A program made the translations under genes and the position numbers. The notes under the pieces are model-generated. The model saw nothing but the letters and a program-made list of their open reading frames with translations, was not told the DNA's origin and did not search any database. From assembly GCF_949987515.2 (NCBI RefSeq), contig NC_082688.1, positions 77,628,731 through 77,692,730 on the forward strand: a stretch of 64,000 nt of DNA. The letters run 5' to 3'. Positions 1 through 10,589 of the stretch are shown here, piece after piece; within the stretch, counting starts at the first letter, position 1, and each line of letters begins with the position of its first letter. This DNA is from Delphinus delphis. Lineage: Eukaryota > Chordata > Mammalia > Artiodactyla > Delphinidae.

Positions 1-1103
1 AGACAAAGGAAAAACATTCTTTGACATAAATCACAGCAAGATCTTTTTTGATCCACCTCCTAGAGTAATGGAAATAAAAACAAAAATAAACAAATGGGAC
101 CTAATGACACTTCAAAGCTTTTGCACAGCAAAGGAAACCATAAACAAACTACTCAGCATGGGAGAAAATATTTGCAAACGAATCAACGGACAAAGGATTA
201 ATCTCCAAAATATATAAACAGATCATGCAGCTCAATATTAAAGAAACAAACAACCCAATCCAAAAATGGGCAGAAGACCTAAATAGACATTTCTCCGAAG
301 AAGACATATGGATGGCCAAGAAGCACATGAAAAGCTGCTCAACATCACTAATTATTAGAGAAATGCAAATCAAAACTACAATGAGGTATCACCTCACACC
401 AGTTAAAATGGGCATCATCAGAAAATCTACAAACAAATGCTGGAGAGGGTGTGGAGAAAAGGGAACCCTCTTGCACTGTTGGTGAGAATGTAAATTGATA
501 CACCCACTATGGAAAACAGTATGGAGGTTCCTTAAAAAATTAAAAATAGAATTACCATATGATCCAGCAATCCCACTACTGGGCATATACCCAGAGAAAA
601 TCATAATTCGAAAAGACACATGCACCCCAGTGTTCATTGCAGCACTATTTACAATAGCCAGGTCATGAAAGCAACTTAAATGCCCATCGACAGACGAACG
701 GATAAAGAAGTTGTGGTACATATATACAATGGAATATTACTCAGCCATAAAAAGGAATGAAATTGAGTCATTTGTTGAGATGTGGATGGATCTATAGACT
801 GTCATACAGAGTGAAGTAAGTCAGAAAGAGAAAAACAAATATCATATATTAACGCACATATGTGGAACCTAGAAAAATGGTACAGATGAACCATTTGCAG
901 GGCAGCAATTGAGACACAGATGTAGAGAGGAAATGTATGGACACCAAGGGGGGAAAGCAGCGGGGGGTGGTGGTGGTGGTAGTGAGATGAATTGGGTGAT
1001 TGGGATTAACATGTATATACTGATGTGTATAAAATTGATGACTAATAAGGACCTGCTGTATAAAAAAATAAATAAAATAAAATTCAAAAAAACCCAAAAA
1101 ACG
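1..1103 (+). mobile_element. L1 LINE 3' end (ORF2 C-terminus plus 3' UTR), cut by window edge
   Basis: Reads in the same order as the C-terminal end of ORF2 in the full-length L1 at 25.3-31.9 kb (peptides [40 protein letters not shown]). A 3' UTR and an A-rich tail at about 1056-1103 follow. The reading frame is broken: a TGA at 483-485 falls inside the CX3CX7HX4C zinc-knuckle-like motif, and later parts lie in other frames. The 3' UTR has a G-rich stretch at about 949-985. The 5' end lies outside the window, so truncation and target duplication cannot be judged. Inactive copy. Confidence 0.9.
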
Positions 1104-1368
1104 AGGCACTGGGCCTTGTAATACTAATTCTATACCTCCAAGGAATCATGGAAAAACTCAAGAAAATATTAATGCCCAATTTTAATTACTTTGATGATAA
1201 TTTTTACACATTTATGTTTGATGAAATACTTTTCAGGAATCTTGTCTACATTAATTATTTCTTAATCTACTTACAGTATATATTACTGGGAAAGGAAATT
1301 AGACTTATTTGTACTTAAATATCTGGTGATATGTTTTGTAAAAGTTTAAAACTATTAAAAGCAGGTTA

Positions 1369-1681
1369 GGGCTTCCCTGGTGGCGCAGTGGTTGAGAATC
1401 TGCCTGCCAATGCAGGGGACACAGGTTCGAGCCCTGGTCTGGGAAGATCCCATATGCCGCGGAGCAACTAGGCCCGTGAGCCACAACTACTGAGCCTGTG
1501 CGTCTGGAGCCTGTGCTCCGCAACAAGAGAGGCCCGCGCACCGCGATGAAGAGTGGCCGCTGCTTGCCGCAACTGGAGAAAGCCCTCGCGCAGAAACGAA
1601 GACCCAACGCGGCCAAAAATAAATAAATAAATAAATAAATAAATAGAAATTCATTAAAAAAATACATTAATATTTAAAAAA
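1369..1681 (+). mobile_element. CHR SINE, older long form
   Basis: tRNA-Glu-derived SINE starting gggcttccctggtggcgcag, with a B-box-like ggttcgagccc near 1423. It keeps the longer 3' body that the short cetacean copies lack, and ends in (AAAT)n and an A-rich tail. Flanking direct repeats aaaagcaggtta (1357-1368) and aaaagtaggtta (1682-1693) match at 11 of 12 positions and define the target-site duplication. Transcription of such SINEs is by RNA polymerase III (family knowledge). Confidence 0.92.
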
Positions 1682-1693
1682 AAAAGTAGGTTA

Positions 1694-2450
1694 ATTTAAG
1701 CCCCCTAAAATAGGTGGATTAAAGTTCAAGTTTATATTCCTGAACTGTTTAAGAGGCTTACTAATTAGTGAAGTCACCTGCAGTGTGAATATCACATTGG
1801 ACTATGTCTTTCCTAAAGACATTCAATAACTTCCCTTTGCTTAGGACATTAAATGTAAACTCCCTAGTTCAGGGTCACAGTTGCTCTTTTTCTATATTCT
1901 TCCTATTTTCTTCAACAAACTTACCTCACACTACTTCCACACTCAGTCCTTCTGCTCAACTATGTATTGTTCTTGACATAAGAAACTCATCACACAATTT
2001 CCCCAGGTATCTTCTTCCCTGAATCTCTCCAGCTAATTTTGCTCTTCTATTTCTGTTCAAGATCTATGCTTATTTAGAATTTGTTTAGGTAAATTTCAAA
2101 TATGTATCTGCAGGTTTACCTCCACCAGATCTTAAATTACTTAAACTTTTTTTTTCGAATCTTTAGTGCCTAGACTAGGACCCTGTATACACAGAGCAGG
2201 CTGGCAACACATTATATTGGTGATAATTTATTATGCAACCAAATATAAAACACTACCATATAGTGGAGCTTTTAAATCTCACCAATGGAAAACAGTGATG
2301 TGACTTGTTGATATAAGTTATGCAGTAGCACACCATGTCTTGATTTACTTCTCTCTGTTTATACTTATATTCATTTGATTTCTGATATATATACAAAGAT
2401 GCTTTTTCTGTTGCCCAGGAAGGGCATTTGTTTGTTTATATTTTAGTCAT
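1694..2450. other. Repeat-poor AT-rich stretch, possible L2 remnant
   Basis: No coding signal was seen. A pyrimidine-rich part (about 1900-2190) has a weak L2-like look, but there is not enough similarity to assign it. Confidence 0.3.
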
Positions 2451-2454
2451 AACT

Positions 2455-2600
2455 TATGTATGTTTATAAATAAATATATTTATATATACACACATATATA
2501 TGCAAACATACATGTGTAAATATAGTGGATGGGGTTGACATACGCATAGGATATATAAAACATATATGTGTGCATGTGTGTGTGTATGCATATAGTGTGG
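2455..2600. repeat. Imperfect TA/TG/CATA simple repeat
   Basis: Alternating purine-pyrimidine runs (tatata, cacata, tgtgtgtg) with interruptions. This is a decayed microsatellite. Confidence 0.7.
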
Positions 2601-2990
2601 TAGACTGTAAAATCAGACACATTGCTTTGCCTCCTCCCAAGAAGTAGAGCCTTTCTCTACCCACTTGGATCTGGAATATTCTTAAGCCTTGCTTAAGCCA
2701 AGAGGATAGTAGCAAGCATGATGCAAGGAGTTTCAAAAAGCACTTTCACTTTAAGATTCCTTCATGTGCTGGAAATCTTCCTACCAACACATGAAGAAGC
2801 CTGAGCTAGCCTACTGGAGGATGAGACCACATGGAACAAGCCTAACCACCTGAGGCCCCAGAGATCAACAAGACTCAGAGTTTAAGTGAGGACATTCTAG
2901 ACAACAGCCCCAGTCATTTCACTAACTGGCTGTGGTGAGGAGCTAGTCCAGTTCAGTATGGAAGAGCTTCCAAGTTAACCCATAAAATTG
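2595..2990 (+). repeat. Possible ancient LTR fragment (class uncertain)
   Basis: Phrases such as gcctcctcccaagaagtaga, gcctactggaggatgagacc and cccagtcatttcac resemble widespread ancient mammalian LTR repeats of the MaLR/ERVL kind. The match is from memory of general patterns, no ends are visible, and family and strand are uncertain. Confidence 0.35.
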
Positions 2991-3009
2991 TGACTAAATG
3001 AAAGGGACT

Positions 3010-3200
3010 TGTCAGACCCTGCTCTAAGTGCTTTAAACATACAGCATTAGCTCTTGAAGCTTCATACCAACTCAATGAAGCAGGTACTGATATTTTGTAT
3101 CATAAAACCGAGACAAAGAAAGGTCTCATGATCACTAGAGGGTAAGTGGTAGAGAAGGGACTCAAACCCTGGCAATCTGTTCTCTTCATATGGATACCTA
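3010..3200 (-). repeat. MIR SINE fragment
   Basis: Shows the reverse-complement MIR pattern in order: ctctaagtgctttaaacat, an ActCAatgAaGcAGGTAcTgat segment, then agggtaagtggtagag and ggactcaaaccctgg. Ancient and divergent. Confidence 0.6.
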
Positions 3201-3464
3201 AGTTCCTCTTCCCTGCATGATGGACTGAGCTGGGAATTATTTATTAAGGATCAAATAGCAGGTGAGCTCAAGCAATAATTATTTGATTCCTTAAATTGAG
3301 AGCTAAGAGCAACGGAGCCTGATATAGGTTTCCGTCTCCCAGTTTGACCTCTGAAAATTTGAGTAAAGCTAGCCAAAAAGTTATTTGCCAAAAGTTAGAC
3401 ATTCCTCTGACTCATTTTCAGGTTTTGAAGGCAGTAGGCAGTAGCCAAAACATGCCCCACATCT

Positions 3465-3575
3465 ACAGTGAGATCCTTACCACAATAATCCTGTGAGAAA
3501 AGCCACAGATGTCCCCATTTTATACATAAGGAAATAAGGCTTAGAGGGGATGAACAATTTGCTACATGTCACCTG
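3465..3575 (-). repeat. MIR SINE fragment (short)
   Basis: Contains ccccattttatacataagga followed by aaggcttagagggg, the MIR core read in reverse. Only the core is preserved. Confidence 0.5.
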
Positions 3576-3710
3576 TTGGTAGGTAGATTTTTCTTTAAAT
3601 TGCATTGTTCCTTCTCTTATATCATATGTCTATCATCTGGGCATACAAACCAATTAAAACACTCTTATAATGTTGGACCACCTAGCAAGTCCCAAACCCC
3701 TGCCCACTTC

Positions 3711-3922
3711 TTTTTTTTTTTTTTTTTTTTGCGGTACGCGGGCCTCTCACTGCTGTGGCCTCTCTCATTGCGGAGCACAGGCTCTGGACGTGCAGGCTCA
3801 GCGGCCATGGCTCACGGGCCCAGCCGCTCCGCGGCATGTGGCATCTTCCCGGACTGGGGCACGAACCCGTGTCCCCTGCATCGGCAGGCGGACTCTCAAC
3901 CACTGCGCCACCAGGGAAGCCC
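3711..3922 (-). mobile_element. CHR SINE, short cetacean-type form
   Basis: Antisense copy: a poly(T) run, then gcggtacgcgggcctctcac, ending ccaccagggaagccc. The flanking repeat cccacttcttt at 3703-3713 and 3923-3933 is an exact 11-bp target-site duplication (its last T bases overlap the poly(T) run), pointing to a fairly young insertion. Open frames across this interval (about 3576-4022) are SINE-derived and not genes. Confidence 0.95.
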
Positions 3923-3959
3923 CCCACTTCTTTCTATCATTTCTTGAGTTTAGAGGCAT

Positions 3960-4997
3960 AGATATCTGACTAATATTTTCATGATTATCTGTAACCTCAG
4001 GAAAAAATACAAAGTATGACATTTATGTAGAATACTGGTAAGTAAATTTATGTGGATTTAAATTTCTCTTTTTCCTTCATAGATTAAGCTACTTGCCTCC
4101 AAGCAATATTACTTCTAATTATACTAGTAAGAGTGATCAAATTAAATTCCTAGATATTAGCACTGGAAATTGACTTTTCTTGTGGCAATCACTGAAATCC
4201 ATATAACTTATTTGGTACTAATTCTCTGAGGTTTCTTGAAAATGACCTTTAGCTCTTAGTATAAATTAATTTTGTAAAATGCTTTTACACTTGGAGAACA
4301 GGGTTGAGACCTCTAGTTCAAGGATAAAAGAACATTAACTTTTAACATTTCAAATTTTCTTTTCTTTCTGTGATTATTTGAACTTACAAATAAATGGAAT
4401 TTTGTGAGTATAAGGTACATGGTGTTTTGTTTTTAATATAGTTTACATTAAAAGTGGTTTAAGTAGGGAACATAAAAGAAACATATTAAGGATAAACTAA
4501 AGTAGGTTTCAAGTGATGAAGCATAGTGGCACTTTATTTGGAAATAGCAATAACAGCAGTTTGATGTGCATGAGTCTACAATTTAATCAAGAGAGATTTA
4601 ATGAGAACGCACCTCTTAAAAATACGTAGGAAACGACCATAGTGTAAGGTAGTATTTGAAAAGTGGTATGTGAGATACAAAGCAAATGAAACAGGAAAGA
4701 CACAAAGTAAGTGAAACAGGAAGACAGAGATAAGAAATATACATTATTTGGTGAAGGATGAGAGAATTTAAGAATTCACGGAAGGAGAAGTTAGGCTGAG
4801 CTGAAGAGTGGATTAGATGGCGTGGAAAGAAAACTTAATGCAGACAAAGTGAAGACCATCACTATGGCACAAATGCAACAAAGTTCTTGGTAGAATAAGA
4901 CAGTGTTTGTTGTGGTTATACCTGGATGGAGATTTCTACATACTTCCTTCAAATATCTGCCAAATATAGGAAATGGAATTGCTACCAGTGTGTATGT

Positions 4998-5001
<4 letters not shown>
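3960..5001. other. Unassigned AT-rich sequence
   Basis: No gene, repeat family or RNA could be recognised. It is peppered with stops on both strands. Confidence 0.4.

Positions 5002-5075
<74 letters not shown>
5002..5075. repeat. (GT)37 microsatellite
   Basis: An uninterrupted 74-bp alternating GT tract. Length polymorphism is likely, and long GT tracts can adopt Z-DNA under supercoiling (general knowledge). The long histidine-threonine or cysteine-valine frames here are artefacts of the repeat. Confidence 0.98.
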
Positions 5076-5077
<2 letters not shown>

Positions 5078-5864
5078 CTTGCATAGAAATCATGGCTGAT
5101 CTCTTAAACTTTCTTTAGCCATAACAAATCTGAAGACAAGAAACAGCACTGCTTTCTCCGGAATATAAAATTTGGGACAGTGTGGGAGTTAAATCTCTTT
5201 TCTGCTGATTATGAGTCTTTTAACACCTGACACTTAGCAGATAATAATTTTTTGTCAATTTATATAATTGGAGTAAGGTCTAGGAGTAACTGAAGTTTAC
5301 TCTTAAGCTGACTTTAAAGATGAATTCTAAGGAAACACCAAAAACAAAACAGAAACATAGGGTCAATGAGGCTATGCTTAAATCATCTTATGTGAAATCT
5401 CATATAACCATTTAGTCAAAAGGCTAATGTGGTAATTGCCAGCAAATTTATCCATTCGTTAAGGTGTCATCTCTAATGACTTAAACTTGTAAATACCTAA
5501 TTTGCCAAAGTTACAAATACATTCTTCATTTAAAAATTTTATGACTCAAATAATTAATGTCTTGGTTTTGTTTTTCTCATGTTTAGTCTGAATGATGGAG
5601 ACTGCTTAACATGTTCTACTTTATCATTGTTGTGACAGCAGATTTGTTTGAAAAGAGGAAAATAACTTTTCTCTCTCTTTTCTATTTTAATGATGCTGTC
5701 ACCTAATAGTAATACTTAGAGGATAAAACAATTTGTAATTTCTATTGCATTAATACTCTATATGACACTTATAGTTGCAAATTAGTGCATGGGAGGTACT
5801 TACTTTAACATCACCTTTATAACTAGGTTACCACAGTGCTATGCCTGAAGAGTAGTAGTCAGAG
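5076..5864. other. Unassigned AT-rich sequence
   Basis: No coding, RNA or clear repeat signal. Confidence 0.4.
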
Positions 5865-6090
5865 TAGTTGACACTTTTCCTGAGCATTTACTATGTACAA
5901 ATCCTATGCTAAGCTCATTAACTATATAATCTTAATAAATACTCAAAATCTTGGCACTTATTTCTATTTTATAAACTAGGAAATTTGTGATTAGAGAGAT
6001 TATGTTATTTCCCCAAGGTCCCATAATTAGTAAGTGGCAAATTGCTGAGAATGTATTCTGTCTCAATCTATATCCCTAGGTAAGGGCTAG
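5865..6090 (-). repeat. MIR SINE fragment
   Basis: In order: tgagcatttactatgtacaa, atcctatgctaagctcatta, ttctattttataaactagga, then ccccaaggtcccataattag and taagtggcaaattgctga. This is the typical reversed MIR layout. Nearly full core plus flanks, old and diverged. Confidence 0.7.
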
Positions 6091-6234
6091 GAGCTGTATC
6101 CTGCTTATGACATTTCTCAGTAAGCAAAACTCTACGGAGATCCTACCTCTATAATCCTCAGCCTTGTTTATTATGCAGAATTACTCGTTACTGCCACTAT
6201 TCACAAATTTTAATTCTTCTCTTGCACTTTTAAA

Positions 6235-8040
6235 AAATATTCTTCACTGAAGGATAAATTACATGTAATAAAATGTACAGCTATTGCTAGTACATCTAAA
6301 CCACACAAAAAATGTACCTACACTCCTGTCAAGACATAATATTTCCATCACTCAAGAAATATTCTTTCCACTCCTCAGACAATTCCTTCTTACCCTCCAC
6401 TGCCAAGTCCATGAGTCAACCATTGTTCTTACATCTTTCTCTAATAGAGAAATTGTTGCCTGTTTTACAGCTTGATTTAAATGAGATTAAAAAGTATGTA
6501 CTGGGGGCTTCCCTGGTGGAGCAGTGGTTGAGAGTCCGCCTGCCGATTATGCAGGGGACACGGGTTCGTGCCCCGGTCCGGGAAGATCCCACATGCCGCA
6601 GAGCGGCTGGGTCTGTGAGCCATGGCCGCGGAGCCTGCGCGTCCAGAGCCTGTGCTCCGCAGTGGGACAGGCCACAACAGTGAGAGGCCCGCGTACCGGG
6701 AAAAAAAAAAAAAAAGTATGTACTATTTTTCGACTAGTTTCTCTTGCTTAGAGCTATGTTTTTGAGGTTAATCCTTACTGTTTGTATCTACAGAAGGTTT
6801 CTTTTTATTAATGAATAGTATTCCAATATATGAATAAGTTACAATGTTTTAATCCATGTTGTTGTTGATAGACATTTTAGGTTTTTCCAGTACTTCTTTT
6901 TATAGACTTAAAATTTTCATATCTCTTGGGCAAAACAGGAAAACTACTGATTCATAGGATAGATGCATTCTTAACTCTTATTAGAAATTGTCAAACAAAT
7001 TTCGGATGTTATTTTATCACTTTATACTCCCCGGGGCAACATGTAGATTGTTTCGTGTCTTTGCCAATATTTGGTATTGTCAGTCTTTTTGATTTTAACC
7101 ACTCTATTAGGTATGTAGTGGTATCTCATTGTGATTTTAGTTTTAATTTCCTTGATGAGTAATGATAAGTAATCATGAAATTATTAGCCATTTGTATATT
7201 TTTCTGTGTGAAATGCTTATTCAATTATTTTGCCCATTTTATTGTGTAATTTGTCCCCTTGATATTCATTTCTAAGAGTTGTTTATATAATATGGATGAA
7301 ACATTTTGTTGGATATATGTATTATGAATATTTCATCCCATTCACTACTTGTGTATTCAGTTTAATAAAGGTATATTTTTCAATAGACTTTTTAAGAGCA
7401 TTTAGGGCAGAAAATTGCTCAGAAAGTATAGAGAGTTTCCATATACCCACATGCCTACAAGTACATTTTCCCCTATTATTAAGACCCTGCATTAGTGTGG
7501 TACATGTATTACAATTGATCAAATGATTCTGTTACATTATTATTAACTGAAGTTCATAGTTTCCATTAGGTTTCACTTTGTATGGTACAGTTGTATGGGT
7601 TTCAACAAATGAGTAATGTCATCAATCCAGCATTACACCATAATACAGAACTGTTTCACAATCCTAAAAATGCCCTGTGTGCCACATATTCATTTTCCCC
7701 TCCCCCACCAAACCTCTGGCAACCACTGATATTTTTTAAATGTTTCTATACCTTTAAGCTTAGAATCAGTTTGTTGATCTCCATAATGAACCTTGCCAGG
7801 ATTTTGAGTGAGATTGGGTCTGATATAGACCAAGTTGGGAAGAACTGACATCTTAACAATATTGAGCCCTTAAGTCCATAAGCATGGAATCTCTTTCTAC
7901 TTATTTAGATTTTCTTTCATTTATTTCATCAGAGTTTTATAGTTTTCCTCATGTAGATCTTACACATATTTTGTTGATTTTATACCTAAGTATTTAATTT
8001 TTTTCTTGGTAGTAACATACATGGTTGTATGTCTTGAGCG
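6235..8040 (-). mobile_element. Ancient L1 (L1M-type) antisense, rearranged, split by a SINE
   Basis: Reads like reversed L1 3' UTR and ORF2: accactctattaggtatgta then gtggtatctcattgtgattt; cctctggcaaccactgat; gaactgacatcttaacaata followed by ttgagccctt; and attttatacctaagtattta. The piece is interrupted by the CHR SINE at 6503-6710, and the order of parts suggests more than one fragment or internal loss. Open frames here have no coding value. Confidence 0.65.
6503..6710 (+). mobile_element. CHR SINE, short cetacean-type form
   Basis: Full-length short CHR SINE with head gggggcttccctggtgg and tail gcgtaccggg plus poly(A). An exact 14-bp target duplication aaaaagtatgtact lies at 6489-6502 and 6711-6724. 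It sits inside the older antisense L1. B-box-like ggttcgtgcccc near 6561. Confidence 0.95.
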
Positions 8041-10515
8041 CCACATTCAAGGCCAGGGTGATCATGGCAAACTGATTCTCTATAAAGTTGAAATGTTTAA
8101 AACAACTTTATATTTGGAAGACATTTATAAATATTGTATTAGAAAAGAGGTAAACATCTAAAATCCACAAAAATTTACTGTATATAGCATCATAGCTGAA
8201 AAGACAATCCCTTGAATTCCATATCATGAAAATCCAAACTTCAATATATTCAAGCCATGAAAAGATTGACCTGTTTTGAAACCAACATAAACTAGTATGT
8301 TATTTAAGCACTCTTCTTTGTATCTTCCATCCTTGAATTTTATTAGTCAAATCTTCATGAAAGTACCCCTAACAGAAATGAGGTGGTGGTTGATATAACA
8401 GTAAATTATATGAATAATCGCAAATGGAAGTTGAATAAGATGCTTAATTTCAAAGACTTTAAAGGGCACTGGGAGGTAAATATCGAAAAATTATTGCTTC
8501 AATGACTGGGTTTCCTGAGGCTGTTTTTGAAAAGTTACAGTCCTGTCTATTTATAGCTGCAAGGACAAAATCAGGATGGCACCTGTGATTCAATGTGGAA
8601 AACAGCAGAGATGAGAAGCCACAGACTTTTTTTTTCATGGTTTTCACTGTCATATTATGATAAAGCTGTGTACTTCCTCTTATTTTATCTTTATTTAAAA
8701 TTTGTTATTTTTTTTACTTTAAACTTTATCATTTTTTTCCTTGGCATTCTGCCTTCAACGTGCATTTGTCTCTAAGTCACTAGCAGTTCTACACTGTTGA
8801 GCAAAACAGTGTAACAAAAGAGACAGACAAAAACCTTACTCAAAAGTAGTTTTAGTTGAAATTGGAGGTAAGTATTATAACAGCAACTTGTACAAGGTGT
8901 AAATGGAACAAGAAGAGGTAGAGCTAACTGCCAGAGGCATACAGCTAAGGCATCATCTAACAAGGCAGTGTCATTTGAAGGAAGGGAAGGAGAAAGAAGG
9001 ATGGCAATATTCCACCATTAAGGAGCAAATATAAAGGCATGAAAACATGGACAGTCGCTGGAAAAGCAAGCAGCTTGGTGTACTAGAGGATTTGGAGGAG
9101 TAGTTGAGAAAGAAAGATTTACTGAAAATATAGAAAGCACTATGCTAAGAAGATATCAGTTTATTGCAAAAGCTTTTGAACACAGGATTGACAAACAGGG
9201 GATTATTTTAATAAAACTAATGCTAGTGAAGTTTAGGGTATTAAATTTGGAAGCCAGGAAGAGGAACACTTGGAGAAGAAGAAGGGCAAAAGACTGGTTA
9301 GGAAAGAAAATATTATAGTATCTGGGCAGGAAGAGAAACTGAGGTTCTACCTTCTCAAACTCACTCGTCTACTTCAGATGTTGAAATGTTGATTATTTAC
9401 CACAATGATTAATGCAGACTTCTTTACATGAGATTTATATCTAATAATTCAAGTGCCAACCCTCTGTTATATTTTGGAAAAACAAAGCAATTAGGACATG
9501 GCCCCTGACCTAGTAGAGCTCATGGTATCATGGAATACAAATAGGAATAGAGAGAGATATTATACAAAACCTGAGGTTATAGCAAAGATAAAGGTCAATT
9601 ACAAGGGACATATCAATGTGCAGGATTAAAGAATTATGGAGATTCTTTAAAATACGACTCCAGTTTTAAAATCTGCTTCTTAAAATATAACTGTGTTTAC
9701 CTTCAGACTATCCTTTTGTCTAATTTTGGATAGCATTTCCCTTTGCTTCCACAAATTTAATTAGTGGCATTGATCTATCTTAACATAATCTATATTAAGT
9801 AATTATGCAAAATAATTGATGTGTATTAGACTGTATATAATTTTGTTTTGAGGTCTTTAGAAAAATTGTTTCTGTAGTTCTAATCATTTGTTTTCTTATT
9901 TTAATACATATTTACCATCTCAGCTTATCTTGAGAGAGGTTAAAAAATAATATATATACATATTTAACATATTATTATAGTAATACTAAAATGTAAAGTC
10001 GAGGAGAGATACTATTAGAAGACACAAAAATAAATAAATAAAAATTGAGGAGAGAATAAAAAGAGTATAACATAACCCATTCCTATGCCTAGCTCATAAT
10101 AGGTGCTTAGTGAATGATTAATGACTTAAAAACAGATTATGTTCGACTTGACCTTTTAAAGTAATGTTTCAAATTATTTATTATTTTTATGTTTACATTT
10201 AAATTTAATCTGTAATTAAATTTTAATTTACTTTAAACTTTAATTTTTAACTTTTTCATTTATCACTTACTTTCTCAAAAAGCTTATTTTTTTTACAAAT
10301 TCAACTACAGCTATTATTAGAATAATGTATATAAACAAATTTAAGAGGAAGAGCTAAATATGTAAATTGAAACATTTTCAGAATTTTTTCCAAGTCAATA
10401 TTTGATGAAATTTTCAAGTGAAATAATATTTATTTTGTTTTAAGAATAACTCATTAGTTTAATAAAATGAGGGCATAAGTTGATATTTTAATTTACTGTT
10501 TTTATTTCTTAGTTA
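8041..10515. other. Unassigned AT-rich sequence
   Basis: No gene, RNA or confident repeat seen over 2.4 kb. Short A+T runs only, for example (AAAT)n near 10028. Confidence 0.4.
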
Positions 10516-10518
10516 ACA

Positions 10519-10560
10519 TTGTAACCTAATGGGCTTAGAAAATTTACCATTAGGTTACAA
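10519..10560. repeat. Perfect inverted repeat (hairpin), 14-bp arms, 14-nt loop
   Basis: Left arm ttgtaacctaatgg (10519-10532), loop 10533-10546, right arm ccattaggttacaa (10547-10560). The arms are exact reverse complements. Beyond one mismatch a further gttaa pairing is possible. A second small inverted repeat (aactaac/gttagtt) follows at about 10568-10588. It could be a decayed MITE-like element or a chance structure. Confidence 0.8.
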
Positions 10561-10589
10561 AGTTAAAACTAACTGTAACTGTTAGTTGG

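Noticed and set aside
1369..1440. Possible tRNA gene (A- and B-box-like motifs)
   Set aside because: It is the tRNA-Glu-derived head of a SINE. The flanking target duplication and repeated copies show it is a retroposon, with no cloverleaf of a real tRNA.
3682..4022. Overlapping open frames with proline/arginine-rich peptides, repeated near 6.5, 19.7, 32.0 and 60.0 kb
   Set aside because: The same peptides recur at every CHR SINE copy. They reflect the GC-rich SINE body, not a gene family.
4791..5118. Frames across the (GT)37 tract
   Set aside because: They consist largely of microsatellite translation with no conserved flanks.
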